In this document: piece by piece, positions 1 through 7,838 of the stretch
Layout: every line of letters starts with the position of its first letter
Numbering within the stretch: the stretch's first letter is position 1
Virus record (IMG/VR): IMGVR_UViG_3300044619_002192
Location: 1-22,177 of that record
DNA: 22,177 nucleotides
Source: a virus
Direction: 5' to 3' (one strand)
The notes under the pieces: generated by a model
The model's database searches: none
What the model was told of the DNA's origin: nothing
The model's input: the letters and a program-made list of their open reading frames with translations, nothing else
Translations under genes and position numbers: made by a program

Positions 1-1617
1 GGATTGGCCAGATGTCAGGATGTGACTTATTCAGAACGATTTACCACAGCCGTCAGAACGCCCGAACAAACACTACCTGCTGAACCTGTTTATAGGTTTT
101 CGCTTAGGGAATTGGATTCAGAAGAAAGCTTCTTTCTAACAGTTTTAGGTAAGATTGTCAAGAAAGGGTTTCAATCAGGCATTACCCGGGCCGACATAAT
201 TACTTATGCCGCTTTGTTTGTCAGACCTTCGGGGTGGTCTTTTACTGCTGAAACCGATTCGACAAATAAGGTGGAATTTACATGGTCCACATCAAACATC
301 GGACTTCGTATCTCAGGCATTGAAACGGGAGGGGTATGGCTATGGCAAAGGTTTGTGTGTCTTACAGAACCAGATGCTTCGATTTTTATTCAGGATTTTG
401 CTGGACTGCTTCCATACGAACCCAACACCGGTTTGATGTACAATTCAATCTGGTACGATATTGAATTTGTGGACTTCGAAGCCTGCCCAACACCTGGAGA
501 AACATATCAGGGACCAATTAAGCCGGGAGATACATACCAATTTAATGTGCCATTGATTTCAGGGAATCTTTCGGGGCTGGAATCCTGCCTTGTAGGATTG
601 CTGGATTCAGATGGCAATTTTGTCGGGCAGATCGGAACGGCTGAACTTCCTTTGGCTGATTCAACTCAATTAGGGTTTTATGATTCAAACGATAATATTC
701 AACCATTTCTAAGCATCAAAAACACATTCAGCCCCGGACCTGGGGAATTTGATGGAATGTATTTTTACTATGTAAATGAGGATGGCGGAATTGGTGCTGG
801 ATTGGGATTGCTTGCAAGGGCTGATATTTATGCCTGTACTTCAACTGCTGATTTTGCCGACCTCATTAACGATTTTGCATGGCCCGAAGACTTAATTGTT
901 TCCGCTTCCGTAAACGACGACCAAACCATCACCATAACTTGCACCTATACCGGAGCAGAATGCTTCCTTGGCATCGGGGCTTACACTTTCCTCCCAAATA
1001 TTGTTGAAAACAATATGTGGTTCCGGGTTACTGAAGCAAACACAACCGTTGGAACACAATTCCAAGCCACTGCACTTATTCCAGGTATTTCAGAAGGGTG
1101 CTACCGGATTTGCCTGTATGGTCAGGATTCCTACACCGAGGACTTCGAAATCTATGCGGTTTCAAATGCGCTTCAGTATCGGGAAGATGACTGTTTTTCA
1201 ACCTTGGTTGAATTTTGGGATAGTGGTTATACAATCCGGGAAGGCTTCGAATACCTATATGGTTGGAAACAAATTGCCCGTATTGACTTAAACGGTGGCG
1301 GAGAAACTATCCAGATCGAAGAATCGATTTACAGGAATTCAGACGGAACGTATCAAAGGCCAATGTCTAATTCAGATAAATCCGTTTCTTTGCAAACAGA
1401 TTATATCGACTTGAACACCCAGAATGCTTTGTTTGCTGCCACCAGACATCCCGCTTTTGTGTGGAACGGTCAGAATATATTCGTCAGTGGAGAATTGGAA
1501 GTTGCCACCACCCAAGACAACACCACTGAGTCAACTTATCGGAACTTATCAATGGTCAAGTTCCAGGCACTCCTTCAGGGCTTCCAGCCCGATAATAACG
1601 CCTGCATAGGCTGTTAA
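1..1617 (+). CDS. Putative phage tail protein, 5' end outside the window
   Basis: The reading frame is open at the first base of the window and the first possible start is a TTG at base 4, so the gene is probably cut by the left edge; about 537 residues are visible. The protein is rich in beta-prone segments with many Thr, Ser, Gly and Asp and scattered cysteines, and has no membrane segment or enzyme motif that I recognise. The last ~140 residues (from about DLNGGGETIQIEESIYR to NACIGC) have the look of a C-terminal region seen in Bacteroidetes phage tail proteins, where a repeated comparison to a reference value and a terminal Cys-rich end are common. It ends four bases before the next structural gene, so the two are probably co-transcribed. 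A baseplate, distal tail or fibre role is inference from context and composition. Confidence 0.55.
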   Translation, partial: GLARCQDVTYSERFTTAVRTPEQTLPAEPVYRFSLRELDSEESFFLTVLGKIVKKGFQSGITRADIITYAALFVRPSGWSFTAETDSTNKVEFTWSTSNIGLRISGIETGGVWLWQRFVCLTEPDASIFIQDFAGLLPYEPNTGLMYNSIWYDIEFVDFEACPTPGETYQGPIKPGDTYQFNVPLISGNLSGLESCLVGLLDSDGNFVGQIGTAELPLADSTQLGFYDSNDNIQPFLSIKNTFSPGPGEFDGMYFYYVNEDGGIGAGLGLLARADIYACTSTADFADLINDFAWPEDLIVSASVNDDQTITITCTYTGAECFLGIGAYTFLPNIVENNMWFRVTEANTTVGTQFQATALIPGISEGCYRICLYGQDSYTEDFEIYAVSNALQYREDDCFSTLVEFWDSGYTIREGFEYLYGWKQIARIDLNGGGETIQIEESIYRNSDGTYQRPMSNSDKSVSLQTDYIDLNTQNALFAATRHPAFVWNGQNIFVSGELEVATTQDNTTESTYRNLSMVKFQALLQGFQPDNNACIGC

Positions 1618-1621
1618 TACA

Positions 1622-2467
1622 ATGTTTCAAACCAACTGTCCATCTGATGGCTGCTATCGCAACCCTCCGTGCGACGTAAACGAAAAGGGAAGGATTATTG
1701 CCTTTGCCCTTACTAAGAAAAGCGTACGTTCTCAGATTGATACCTCAACGGCTACGGCTTTGCAGGATTCACTTTGGGAGCAACAACTTGCCGGAAATGC
1801 CTTTCTGATTCTGAATACTTCAGGGGAAAAGCCAAGACCGGAAACTGCTGAACTGCCAGGATCAGGAATGCGTATCAATCGCCCTGGTGCGAAAACGCAT
1901 ACTGTCAATATCAACGACCTTCAGATTATGGGTCAGGGCAATATTGATTTTTACAATAAAATCCTGCGCACCTCTCAGAACTACGATTTCTGGTACTTCA
2001 CTCCTGCTCAGGTCTGGAATGCTGCCGGGAATCAAGTAACTGTCATCGGGGATCCTGTTATTCAGGACGACTTGACTCAGTTTATCATGGGTCAGGTAAC
2101 CGTGAAATGGGTATCTGACGACAATCCGGTTCCTGTGGTATTTAATACAGATGTTCTTCTCGAAGGTTTGTCCTACGAAATTGACGGAATTGACACCATC
2201 TCAACCACTATTTCATCAGGTGACACCACAGCTTACACGGCCACTTTGAATCAGTCCCTACCATCAGGCTCTTTGCCGGATATCGTTTGGTCTTTAGGTT
2301 CAGAAGAGGACGTTGTGGATGCTTTGGGGGCTACAATCGATGAAACAACCGCAGAGCTGGAATTGAACCCAATCGAAACCGGGGTATATACCCTGACGGT
2401 TGTGGTAACCAGCGAAACCGGATGCGTGTATGGCACTCTTGATGTTGTTGTAACTGTTACCGCCTAA
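1622..2467 (+). CDS. Probable major tail (tube) protein with C-terminal Ig-like domain
   Basis: This 281-aa protein has two parts. Residues ~1-175 contain a compact core (GAKTHTVNINDLQIMGQGN, FYNKILRTSQNYDFWYFTP, FIMGQVTVKWVSDDNPVPV) that fits a phage tail-tube or other virion protein. Residues ~185-281 are a Thr/Ser/Val-rich beta segment ending in GVYTLTVVVTSETGCVYGTLD, the typical closing strands of a PKD/Ig-like domain. Ig-like domains appended to tail-tube or capsid proteins are well known in phages and are thought to help weak adhesion to surfaces or glycans. The gene sits four bases after the tail-like gene and five bases before the portal gene. Tail-tube identity is inference; the Ig-like end is the firmer part. 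It is also a possible acceptor for the glycosylation genes further right. Confidence 0.55.
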   Translation: MFQTNCPSDGCYRNPPCDVNEKGRIIAFALTKKSVRSQIDTSTATALQDSLWEQQLAGNAFLILNTSGEKPRPETAELPGSGMRINRPGAKTHTVNINDLQIMGQGNIDFYNKILRTSQNYDFWYFTPAQVWNAAGNQVTVIGDPVIQDDLTQFIMGQVTVKWVSDDNPVPVVFNTDVLLEGLSYEIDGIDTISTTISSGDTTAYTATLNQSLPSGSLPDIVWSLGSEEDVVDALGATIDETTAELELNPIETGVYTLTVVVTSETGCVYGTLDVVVTVTA

Positions 2468-2472
2468 CTGAA

Positions 2473-4275
2473 ATGATCTCAGAAGTAATGCTTAGGATAG
2501 CCATTGAGGCTTTAAACCACCCTGATTACAGGGATGGGAAGGATGAATTTGGCGAAGAAATAAGGGAAATTGCTGAAAGCCTTTACCCGCATTTCTCCGA
2601 ACACTATCCTGAGCATTTACTTGAGCATCAGCACCCAGGCGAAGAATCTTGGGCAAAAGCCTATCGGGATAAAAGGTGGACATCGGTCACAATGATGTGT
2701 ACCGGAAGGGTTTACACCACCCTTCAGAAAATCAGTCAGGCAGACGATTGGAAAATCCGGTTTAACGAAAATGTTGCAGAAACCGGAGTAACGGAAGAAA
2801 ACAGCCTTTCGAAGTATGTCGAAGGCAATGTGCCAAAGTTTGGGAAGCTATCAGCTTGGCTTTTTGGCCCTTTCTTAAAGGAATATCTCAAAGACCCAAA
2901 TGCAGTAGTTCTTTTCTTGCCTAACCTTGAAGAAATCAAGAAAAACCCTGAAAATCCAGTATTTGACCCGAAATTCCCTTATCCTCAGATATTTTGTTCA
3001 GAGGACATAGTCTATAAAAGGGACGACATGATTGTTGTCCGCTTTGGCAAATGGAAAGATAAAGAACAGGTTAAATGGGATCAGTTTTTAGCCGTTGATA
3101 AAAACGGTTTTGCGCTGATTAGGCAAACCAAGGCTTACAAGTACGACGAGGATGTTTTTGTTTATTACAATTACGAATTCGAAAGCCCTGTATTGCCTGT
3201 TGTTGATGTCGGGTTCATCATTAAAGAAATCGAAGAAGGCCAAAGGGTTTACGACAGCATTTTAAGCCCATGTTTACCAGCATGGGATGAGGTGCTTTAC
3301 AGGCACTCAGACCTGATAATAAATTGGGCTATGCACGGAAATCCTCAGAAATGGAGGATTGGAGGCCAAAAGTGCAAAACCTGTCGTGGCACTGGATTTA
3401 GTGTCAATAATAAAAACGAACAAACAAAGTGTGGGGATTGTAACGGAACGGGCCAAAGCGAAGGTTCCCCCTTTACTGAAATTGTCATCAATGCTCAGGT
3501 TCCCAACGCTCTGAATCCATCAGTAGCAACGGTTCCAACTCCTCCGGCTGGATATGTTACCCGGGACACTGAATCCCTCAAAGCGCAAAAAGAGGATATC
3601 GAAAACAACATCTTCAGGGGTTTTCAGGCTATTGGTTTGGAACTTCTTTCGGTTGTTCCTGCTGCCCAGTCAGGACTCGCAAAGCAATACGACCGCAAAG
3701 AAATCAATACTTTCTTTTACCAGGTTGCAGTGCATCTGGCTTCGGTGTATATCCGTTCATCAATGATAATGTACGGTCAAAGGCTTATTGCCCTTGGAAT
3801 CATTGGCGAAAACACCGGATTTACAGATGAGAAATTCTTGGCCGCAAAACCAGTCATTACAGTTCCAACTGACTTCGACATCCTATCTGCTGAAATGATT
3901 GCAGACCAATTAGGCAAAGCCTTAAAAGACGGTTTCAATCCGGTTATTATCAAAGGTTTGGAGTACGACTACACTGAGAAAATCTATGGCACCGACTCAA
4001 TGCAGTTAAAGCTAATGAAAGCCCTGACAGCACTTGACCCATTGCCAAATAAAACCGTGGATGAAAAGGTCTTAACAAGGGATTCAGGTGGTTGTTCTGC
4101 CTTGGATTTCATTTTGTCGACCTACCTTGAACTATTCGTAAACGAACTCATGGAGGAAAACCCGGATTGGATTTTAAAACCAAGGTCCGAACAGCGAAAA
4201 GACCTGAACGAAAAGGCTATTGCAAAGCAGAAGGATGTGAAAGCCGGGATTGTGCCGTTAGTTGAGGTGGTTTAA
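2473..4275 (+). CDS. Portal protein with inserted DnaJ-type zinc-finger pair
   Basis: This 600-aa protein is best read as the phage portal, the dodecameric ring at the capsid vertex through which DNA enters. Supporting points are its length, its position before the Mu F-like head gene, the N-terminal region with RDKRWTSVTMMCTGRVYTTL, and a long C-terminal helical half (EDIENNIFRGFQAIGLELLS; SGLAKQYDRKEINTFFYQVA) like the alpha-helical stem of portals. The odd part is residues 301-327: CKTCRGTGF, a ten-residue hairpin, then CGDCNGTG, that is two CxxCxGxG motifs as in the zinc-binding centre of DnaJ. They lie between the N-terminal body and the helical stem. The start is the ATG six bases after the preceding stop. 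The gene's end overlaps the convergent methyltransferase gene by four bases. Portal identity is inferred without a search. Confidence 0.7.
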   Translation: MISEVMLRIAIEALNHPDYRDGKDEFGEEIREIAESLYPHFSEHYPEHLLEHQHPGEESWAKAYRDKRWTSVTMMCTGRVYTTLQKISQADDWKIRFNENVAETGVTEENSLSKYVEGNVPKFGKLSAWLFGPFLKEYLKDPNAVVLFLPNLEEIKKNPENPVFDPKFPYPQIFCSEDIVYKRDDMIVVRFGKWKDKEQVKWDQFLAVDKNGFALIRQTKAYKYDEDVFVYYNYEFESPVLPVVDVGFIIKEIEEGQRVYDSILSPCLPAWDEVLYRHSDLIINWAMHGNPQKWRIGGQKCKTCRGTGFSVNNKNEQTKCGDCNGTGQSEGSPFTEIVINAQVPNALNPSVATVPTPPAGYVTRDTESLKAQKEDIENNIFRGFQAIGLELLSVVPAAQSGLAKQYDRKEINTFFYQVAVHLASVYIRSSMIMYGQRLIALGIIGENTGFTDEKFLAAKPVITVPTDFDILSAEMIADQLGKALKDGFNPVIIKGLEYDYTEKIYGTDSMQLKLMKALTALDPLPNKTVDEKVLTRDSGGCSALDFILSTYLELFVNELMEENPDWILKPRSEQRKDLNEKAIAKQKDVKAGIVPLVEVV

Positions 4276-5054
4276 TCAAAGAAATTGATTGTCGGCACAG
4301 GGCCAAATAATGGAAGTTGCTTAACGTGGTTTTCAATCCGCTTTTTGGCAGCGGCAAAGTAGTCGGGGTCTTTCTCGGAGCCGACAAAACTTCTCCCCTC
4401 TGATATTGCTGCATGGGCACAGGTCCCGCTTCCTAAATATCCATCAAAAACAGTATCTCCGGGGTTGGAGTAGGTTTTGATTAAATATTGAAAAAGTGCT
4501 ATCGGTTTTTGAGTTGGATGGTCGCTTTCAGAAGTTCTGTCCCCATTGCTAAATTCAATTACACTTTGTGGATTTCTCATCCCTTTGTCGTCATAAAAAT
4601 TACTTGTTTCCTCTGTCGCAAATCTGCCATAATTGGGTCCGTTTCTGTCGTGTTTTCTATTAAACCTTTTTCTTTCGCCAATTCCTTTTTGTGGATTATA
4701 GGTAGGTAACTTTCTGTAAAAAACCAGAATGTGTTCATGGTTTCTCATGGGCATTTTGTTGGCATTGAGATAACCTGATCCAAGAGGCTTGTACCAAATT
4801 AAATCATAACGAAACAAGTCCTTTTTAGAAAGTATTAGATCAATAGTAAAGGGGAATTGAGAAGTAAAAATAAATGCTCCATTTGGCTTCACGACCCGCT
4901 CCCACTCCTCCCATAGTTTGGCCAACGGTATTTCTACATCCCATTGATTTTGAGTCACCGCATAAGGCGGATCTGTCAACATTAAATCAATGCTGCCTGT
5001 TTCAATTTTTTTCAAAACGTCGTGGCAATCCCCTAAGTAAATGTTTGCCGTCAT
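4272..5054 (-). CDS. DNA N6-adenine/N4-cytosine methyltransferase
   Basis: A 260-aa DNA methyltransferase of the N6/N4 class that transfers methyl from SAM to an exocyclic amino group. The catalytic motif IV TDPPY is at residues 27-31 and follows the GDCHDVL motif near the N-terminus; the SAM-binding motif I is near the C-terminus (VFDGYLGSGTC, ~residues 202-212), preceded by HPTQKPIALFQYLIKTYSNPG. The order IV before I marks the beta group (PF01555 type). Motif I reads DGYLGSGTC instead of the usual DPFxGSGTT. There is no adjacent restriction gene, so this is an orphan methyltransferase, typically used by phages to escape host restriction or regulate their own DNA. It is oriented against the flanking virion genes, overlaps the portal end by four bases and has its own promoter, which suggests later acquisition (a moron). 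Target sequence cannot be read from the gene. Confidence 0.9.
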   Translation of the reverse strand: MTANIYLGDCHDVLKKIETGSIDLMLTDPPYAVTQNQWDVEIPLAKLWEEWERVVKPNGAFIFTSQFPFTIDLILSKKDLFRYDLIWYKPLGSGYLNANKMPMRNHEHILVFYRKLPTYNPQKGIGERKRFNRKHDRNGPNYGRFATEETSNFYDDKGMRNPQSVIEFSNGDRTSESDHPTQKPIALFQYLIKTYSNPGDTVFDGYLGSGTCAHAAISEGRSFVGSEKDPDYFAAAKKRIENHVKQLPLFGPVPTINFFD

Positions 5055-5061
5055 ATTGCAA

Positions 5062-5069
5062 CAAAACTA
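5062..5069 (-). promoter_or_regulatory. Promoter -7 box for the methyltransferase gene
   Basis: On the minus strand this reads TAGTTTTG, a match to the Bacteroidota -7 consensus TAnnTTTG, followed by TTGCAAT and the ATG at 5054. The expected start of transcription lies only a few bases before the ATG. The -33 box is not clear, so strength is uncertain. Confidence 0.5.
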
Positions 5070-5099
5070 CAAACAAATCTCAAACCAGAAAAATTATTT

Positions 5100-5107
5100 T
5101 ACTTTTG
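5100..5107 (+). promoter_or_regulatory. Promoter -7 box for the minor head gene
   Basis: TACTTTTG matches TAnnTTTG and ends five bases before the ATG at 5112, so the transcript would be leaderless or nearly so. It lies back to back with the methyltransferase promoter at 5062-5069, so the two may compete for polymerase. No good -33 box is visible. Confidence 0.45.
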
Positions 5108-5111
5108 GTGC

Positions 5112-5984
5112 ATGGCAGTAACCGACAGGCAGCTTGAAATAATCCGGGAGATTCAGAGGCTTCAGGCATCGCTTGAAAAGCAGATGGATGACAGTTTACC
5201 GGTTGTCTTCAAAGACTTGTCGAATCAGGTTATTGAACTGACCAACGACATTCCGCTGGACCCAAAAAACAGGGCCGCAAACATCCGGGCGATTATTTCT
5301 CTCAAACATCAGATCGCAGCAACGATTTCAACAAATCCGGAGTACATTAAACAGGTTCAGGATTTGGTCAAAGGGTTCCGGGAAATCAAGAATCTTTCGG
5401 ACAGTTATTTCAGCACTTTGATTGATGGCTATAATGCTAAGGAAGAATTGTACCAAGAAATTTTGAAGGCCAATATTTCAGTGGTCAGGGATCGATTGAT
5501 TGGCGGGGAGATTAAGGAGAATTTTAAGAATGCGATAACGGAGGTGCTAAATGCAAATGCAGCCGGACAAACAAATCGTACTGAATTGCAGAAGGTTCTA
5601 AAAAACTTCATTGAAGGAACGCCACAGCAGAAAGCTTATTTGGAGCGTTACATAAAACAAACCACATCGGATTCAATAATGGGCTTCTCCAGGGAATACA
5701 ATCAGACCATAGCCACAGACTTGAATCTGCAATATTATTTCTACGCAGGAACGCTAATCGAAGATTCCCGGCAATTCTGCAAAGCAAGAGCAGGACGTTA
5801 CTTCAAAAAGTCAGAGGTTCAATCTTGGGCAAAACTCAAAGGCTGGGATGGCAGAATGCCTGGGACCAATGAAGTTACTATTTTTTCCTTTTTAGGTGGA
5901 TTTGGTTGCCGCCACGACATTTATCCGATTACAAAGACCCAATACCTTTTGGCTCAAAAAAGGGGATTGGCAGGATTGAAGTAA
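5112..5984 (+). CDS. Minor head protein, Mu F-like (SPP1 gp7-like) head morphogenesis
   Basis: A 290-aa head morphogenesis protein. Residues 1-210 are mostly helical (NRTELQKVLKNFIEGTPQQK, ERYIKQTTSDSIMGFSREYN), and the C-terminal ~80 residues carry the signature of the Phage Mu F-like family (PF04233): YFYAGTLIEDSRQFCKARAG at ~209-228, then a short loop and GGFGCRHDIYPI at ~262-273, with Cys223, Cys266 and His268 as probable metal ligands. Proteins of this family bind the portal and are packaged in a few copies per capsid. In most tailed phages the gene follows the portal; here it does as well, except for the methyltransferase gene inserted between them. The ATG at 5112 directly follows a -7 box, which supports this start. 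Confidence 0.85.
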   Translation: MAVTDRQLEIIREIQRLQASLEKQMDDSLPVVFKDLSNQVIELTNDIPLDPKNRAANIRAIISLKHQIAATISTNPEYIKQVQDLVKGFREIKNLSDSYFSTLIDGYNAKEELYQEILKANISVVRDRLIGGEIKENFKNAITEVLNANAAGQTNRTELQKVLKNFIEGTPQQKAYLERYIKQTTSDSIMGFSREYNQTIATDLNLQYYFYAGTLIEDSRQFCKARAGRYFKKSEVQSWAKLKGWDGRMPGTNEVTIFSFLGGFGCRHDIYPITKTQYLLAQKRGLAGLK

Positions 5985-6000
5985 ACCATATCTTCGCACT

Positions 6001-6231
6001 ATGGCAGAAAAGAAATTCAAAGCAACGGTAAACGGTAAAACCAGAAGTTTTGGGGCGAAAGGCTATTCTATTTCTCCGGGAACCAAAAAGGGAGATAATT
6101 ACTGTGCAAGGTCATCAGGAATAAAGAAGTGCAAGAATCCACCATGCGCCAACGACCTTTCAAGGCAAGCATGGGGATGTGTTGGCAAGAAATCAGTAAA
6201 GAGTAAGGCGAAAAAGTTTAAGAGGGCTTAG
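6001..6231 (+). CDS. Small basic Cys-containing phage protein
   Basis: A 76-aa strongly basic protein with four cysteines: NYCARSSGIKKCKNPPCAND, then WGCVGKKS and a Lys-rich tail. I recognise the pattern (SYCARS ... KNPPCANxLSR) from many phage genomes, where it is a conserved small protein of unknown function, possibly of the DUF6321 type; that name is from memory and not verified. The charge and the cysteines fit nucleic-acid binding or a packaged DNA-condensing protein, but nothing in the sequence proves it. It follows the minor head gene by 16 bases and is preceded by TATCTTCG, a near match to the -7 box, 12 bases before the ATG. Confidence 0.75.
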   Translation: MAEKKFKATVNGKTRSFGAKGYSISPGTKKGDNYCARSSGIKKCKNPPCANDLSRQAWGCVGKKSVKSKAKKFKRA

Positions 6232-6237
6232 GCGCAC

Positions 6238-6444
6238 TTAACCAAGCAAGGATTTTTTTACCATTTCTTTTACGGTTTTTACCTTACAATCTTCAACCGG
6301 AGCGTGTCTGACATAGGCATCTAATCTTCGATCTAAAACTTCGGTTTCGGTTTCTACAATTTGCTTTGATAAATAGCACCTAAACCCGCCAGTTTGATAG
6401 TGAATTAAAGCCCTACAACCGGCGCAACTTTTAGTTTTTTTCAT
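6238..6444 (-). CDS. Small Cys-containing protein of unknown function
   Basis: A 68-aa protein beginning MKKTKSCAGCRALIHYQTGG with Cys at 7, 10, 23 and 53. The CxxC start and the later cysteines suggest a small zinc-binding fold of the kind that phages carry in accessory pairs. I do not recognise the family. It converges on the plus-strand gene ending at 6231 with six bases between. Its ATG (6442-6444) directly follows the U-run of an intrinsic terminator (6445-6464) that closes the upstream 62-aa gene, so its expression depends on readthrough of that terminator unless it has a hidden promoter inside the upstream gene. Confidence 0.6.
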   Translation of the reverse strand: MKKTKSCAGCRALIHYQTGGFRCYLSKQIVETETEVLDRRLDAYVRHAPVEDCKVKTVKEMVKKSLLG

Positions 6445-6464
6445 AAAAAAAGCCCCGAAGGGCT
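6445..6464 (-). terminator. Intrinsic terminator touching a start codon
   Basis: On the minus strand AGCCC-TTCG-GGGCT forms a 5-bp stem with a UUCG-type loop, followed by a run of seven T (counting the last stem base) and then immediately the ATG of the 68-aa gene. It begins a few bases after the stop codon of the 62-aa gene (TAA at 6471-6469). Confidence 0.7.
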
Positions 6465-6468
6465 GGTT

Positions 6469-6657
6469 TTAGTGCCAGAAAGATTCTCCTGAATTTGCCC
6501 GGATGCCTCTTTGGTAGCATCTGCGAACCAGGTAGTGGGCTGTTTTGTAGTTTCTCCGGTTCTCTTTGGCTTTTGCCTTTGCTTCTGTTAGGTTATCAGC
6601 TGCAAATGTTTCAAGAACTGTTTTGCCGTCGCTGTATATTACTTCGTAGATGTTCAT
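6469..6657 (-). CDS. Small protein of unknown function
   Basis: A 62-aa protein starting MNIYEVIYSDGKTVLETFAA and ending in GESFWH, with a central basic helix (LTEAKAKAKENRRNYK). The first half looks like a beta-beta-alpha unit: short strands with an acidic turn and then an amphipathic helix, as in small phage proteins of unknown role. The ATG is preceded by a well-formed promoter (6689-6720) and the stop is followed at once by a terminator, so it is a complete one-gene unit, possibly with the next gene by readthrough. No function assigned. Confidence 0.6.
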   Translation of the reverse strand: MNIYEVIYSDGKTVLETFAADNLTEAKAKAKENRRNYKTAHYLVRRCYQRGIRANSGESFWH

Positions 6658-6688
6658 GACTTTGTTTTGTTTTTGATCTCTAACGCAA

Positions 6689-6720
6689 CAAAAGTATAAA
6701 AGGTTTCATTCACCACCAAA
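6689..6720 (-). promoter_or_regulatory. Bacteroidota-type promoter for the 62-aa gene
   Basis: On the minus strand TTTG (6720-6717), 20 bases, then TACTTTTG (6696-6689), a full match to the -33/-7 pattern of Bacteroidota sigma-A promoters. Transcription should start near 6684, giving a leader of about 25 bases. Confidence 0.65.
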
Positions 6721-6754
6721 AATATTTCTCCTATTTTCGCAAAAACTTTCTGCC

Positions 6755-7786
6755 ATGTCCTGTTTAACTGACTTTATCGGACTCCGCTCCTGCACAACTG
6801 AAGAACCTATTTCAGGTTTGTGGATCAATGACTATCCGGGTATGTCCTCTGAACTACTGGAAAAGATTGCCAGTCAGGATCAGGTAACCTACCTGGGCGT
6901 TTGGGCATCCGTTCAACGCCAGGCTTACCAGAAGCTCAAGACCGACATTCAGACTGTTTTAGCGGATATGGCAAACGCCAGACTGGACCAGGTTATTTTT
7001 CAGACCTCAAAGGTCTTCAATCAGCAATGGCAGCAGATCGACCCCGTTGGACCAGAAGCGAAATACAAGGGGATCTTTGCTTCGATTGCTGGAGGTAAGT
7101 ACATCGGGCTTCGGGTTAAAAATGCTTATGTCTATAATTCCGGGGAAGTTGATGTGGAAATCACAATCAAATACTTTCAGGCTCAGGATTGCAAGTTGCT
7201 GTACGAAAAGGAAGCGACCGTGGTTCCTGGCATGAACACCATACCAATAAACCAAATCCTGTATTCAGATTTCGACAAAATCAACATTGCCCAGTTGGTT
7301 GACTGTACAAACCTTCCAACGCTGAACGGTGCTTTTATTGATTATGGATGGGGATGGTTTAACCAGGAATGCGCAACACGGTTTTCATGGTGGTTTACCC
7401 AAGGATGGTCAAACTTTCCTATTTCGGCTCCTCTTGATTATGGCTTAGGCGTAAATTGGAACAACGACAACCAATCAGGGATTTATTGGGATGCAGAACT
7501 AATGTGCAGTCTGGATTCGTTTATTTGTTCGGAAAGGAATTACTTAGTAGATGCCTGGGCCAGATTGCTATGCGCTGAAATCCTGCGAACCAAATTGGCA
7601 TCGCAACGGTTCAACTATTTCACCCAGGGTAACCGTGAAATAACCGAAAGAAACCAAGCTACGTTTCTGCAGGAATATCAGGCTGCCCTAAAAGGATGGG
7701 CAAGGCAGTTGAACCTTGATCGGGAAACGCTTTGTTTTAATTGTGAGGATTCCGCTTTGATTCAGCAGGTGCAGAAGATGCCATAA
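6755..7786 (+). CDS. Conserved Bacteroidetes-phage virion-region protein
   Basis: A 343-aa protein beginning MSCLTDFIGLRSCTTEEPIS, followed by GLWINDYPGMSSELLEKIA and an aromatic, helical middle. The N-terminal pattern (short Cys-containing start, then INDxPG) is one I associate with a family found in Bacteroidetes phages among tail or neck genes; its function is not established. Residues ~240-343 are helical with paired cysteines (MCSLDSFICSERN, LCFNCEDS). There is no signal peptide or membrane segment. It stands alone between the small minus-strand pair and the minus-strand glycan operon, and is closed by a bidirectional terminator. A -7-like box TATTTTCG lies about 15 bases before the ATG, similar to TATCTTCG before the gene at 6001. 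Confidence 0.7.
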   Translation: MSCLTDFIGLRSCTTEEPISGLWINDYPGMSSELLEKIASQDQVTYLGVWASVQRQAYQKLKTDIQTVLADMANARLDQVIFQTSKVFNQQWQQIDPVGPEAKYKGIFASIAGGKYIGLRVKNAYVYNSGEVDVEITIKYFQAQDCKLLYEKEATVVPGMNTIPINQILYSDFDKINIAQLVDCTNLPTLNGAFIDYGWGWFNQECATRFSWWFTQGWSNFPISAPLDYGLGVNWNNDNQSGIYWDAELMCSLDSFICSERNYLVDAWARLLCAEILRTKLASQRFNYFTQGNREITERNQATFLQEYQAALKGWARQLNLDRETLCFNCEDSALIQQVQKMP

Positions 7787-7791
7787 AAAAA

Positions 7792-7810
7792 GCCGAAAAA
7801 TATTTCCGGC
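7792..7810. terminator. Bidirectional terminator between convergent genes
   Basis: GCCG-A-AAA-ATA-TTT-C-CGGC forms a hairpin with one mismatch. It is flanked by a run of A on the left (U-run for the minus strand) and by CCTTTCTTTT on the right (U-rich for the plus strand). It closes both the 343-aa gene and the long minus-strand operon ending at 7839. Confidence 0.7.
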
Positions 7811-7838
7811 CCTTTCTTTTCGTAAAACCCTATTAACA

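Noticed and set aside
2200-2467. Programmed frameshift joining the Ig-like domain
   Set aside because: The Ig-like part is in the same frame as the body of the protein, and no slippery site is needed.
7781-7792. Minus-strand U-run followed by ATG at the end of the 343-aa gene, as a fourth terminator-AUG junction
   Set aside because: No sustained reading frame follows on that strand; the pattern comes from the plus-strand stop codon and A-run.
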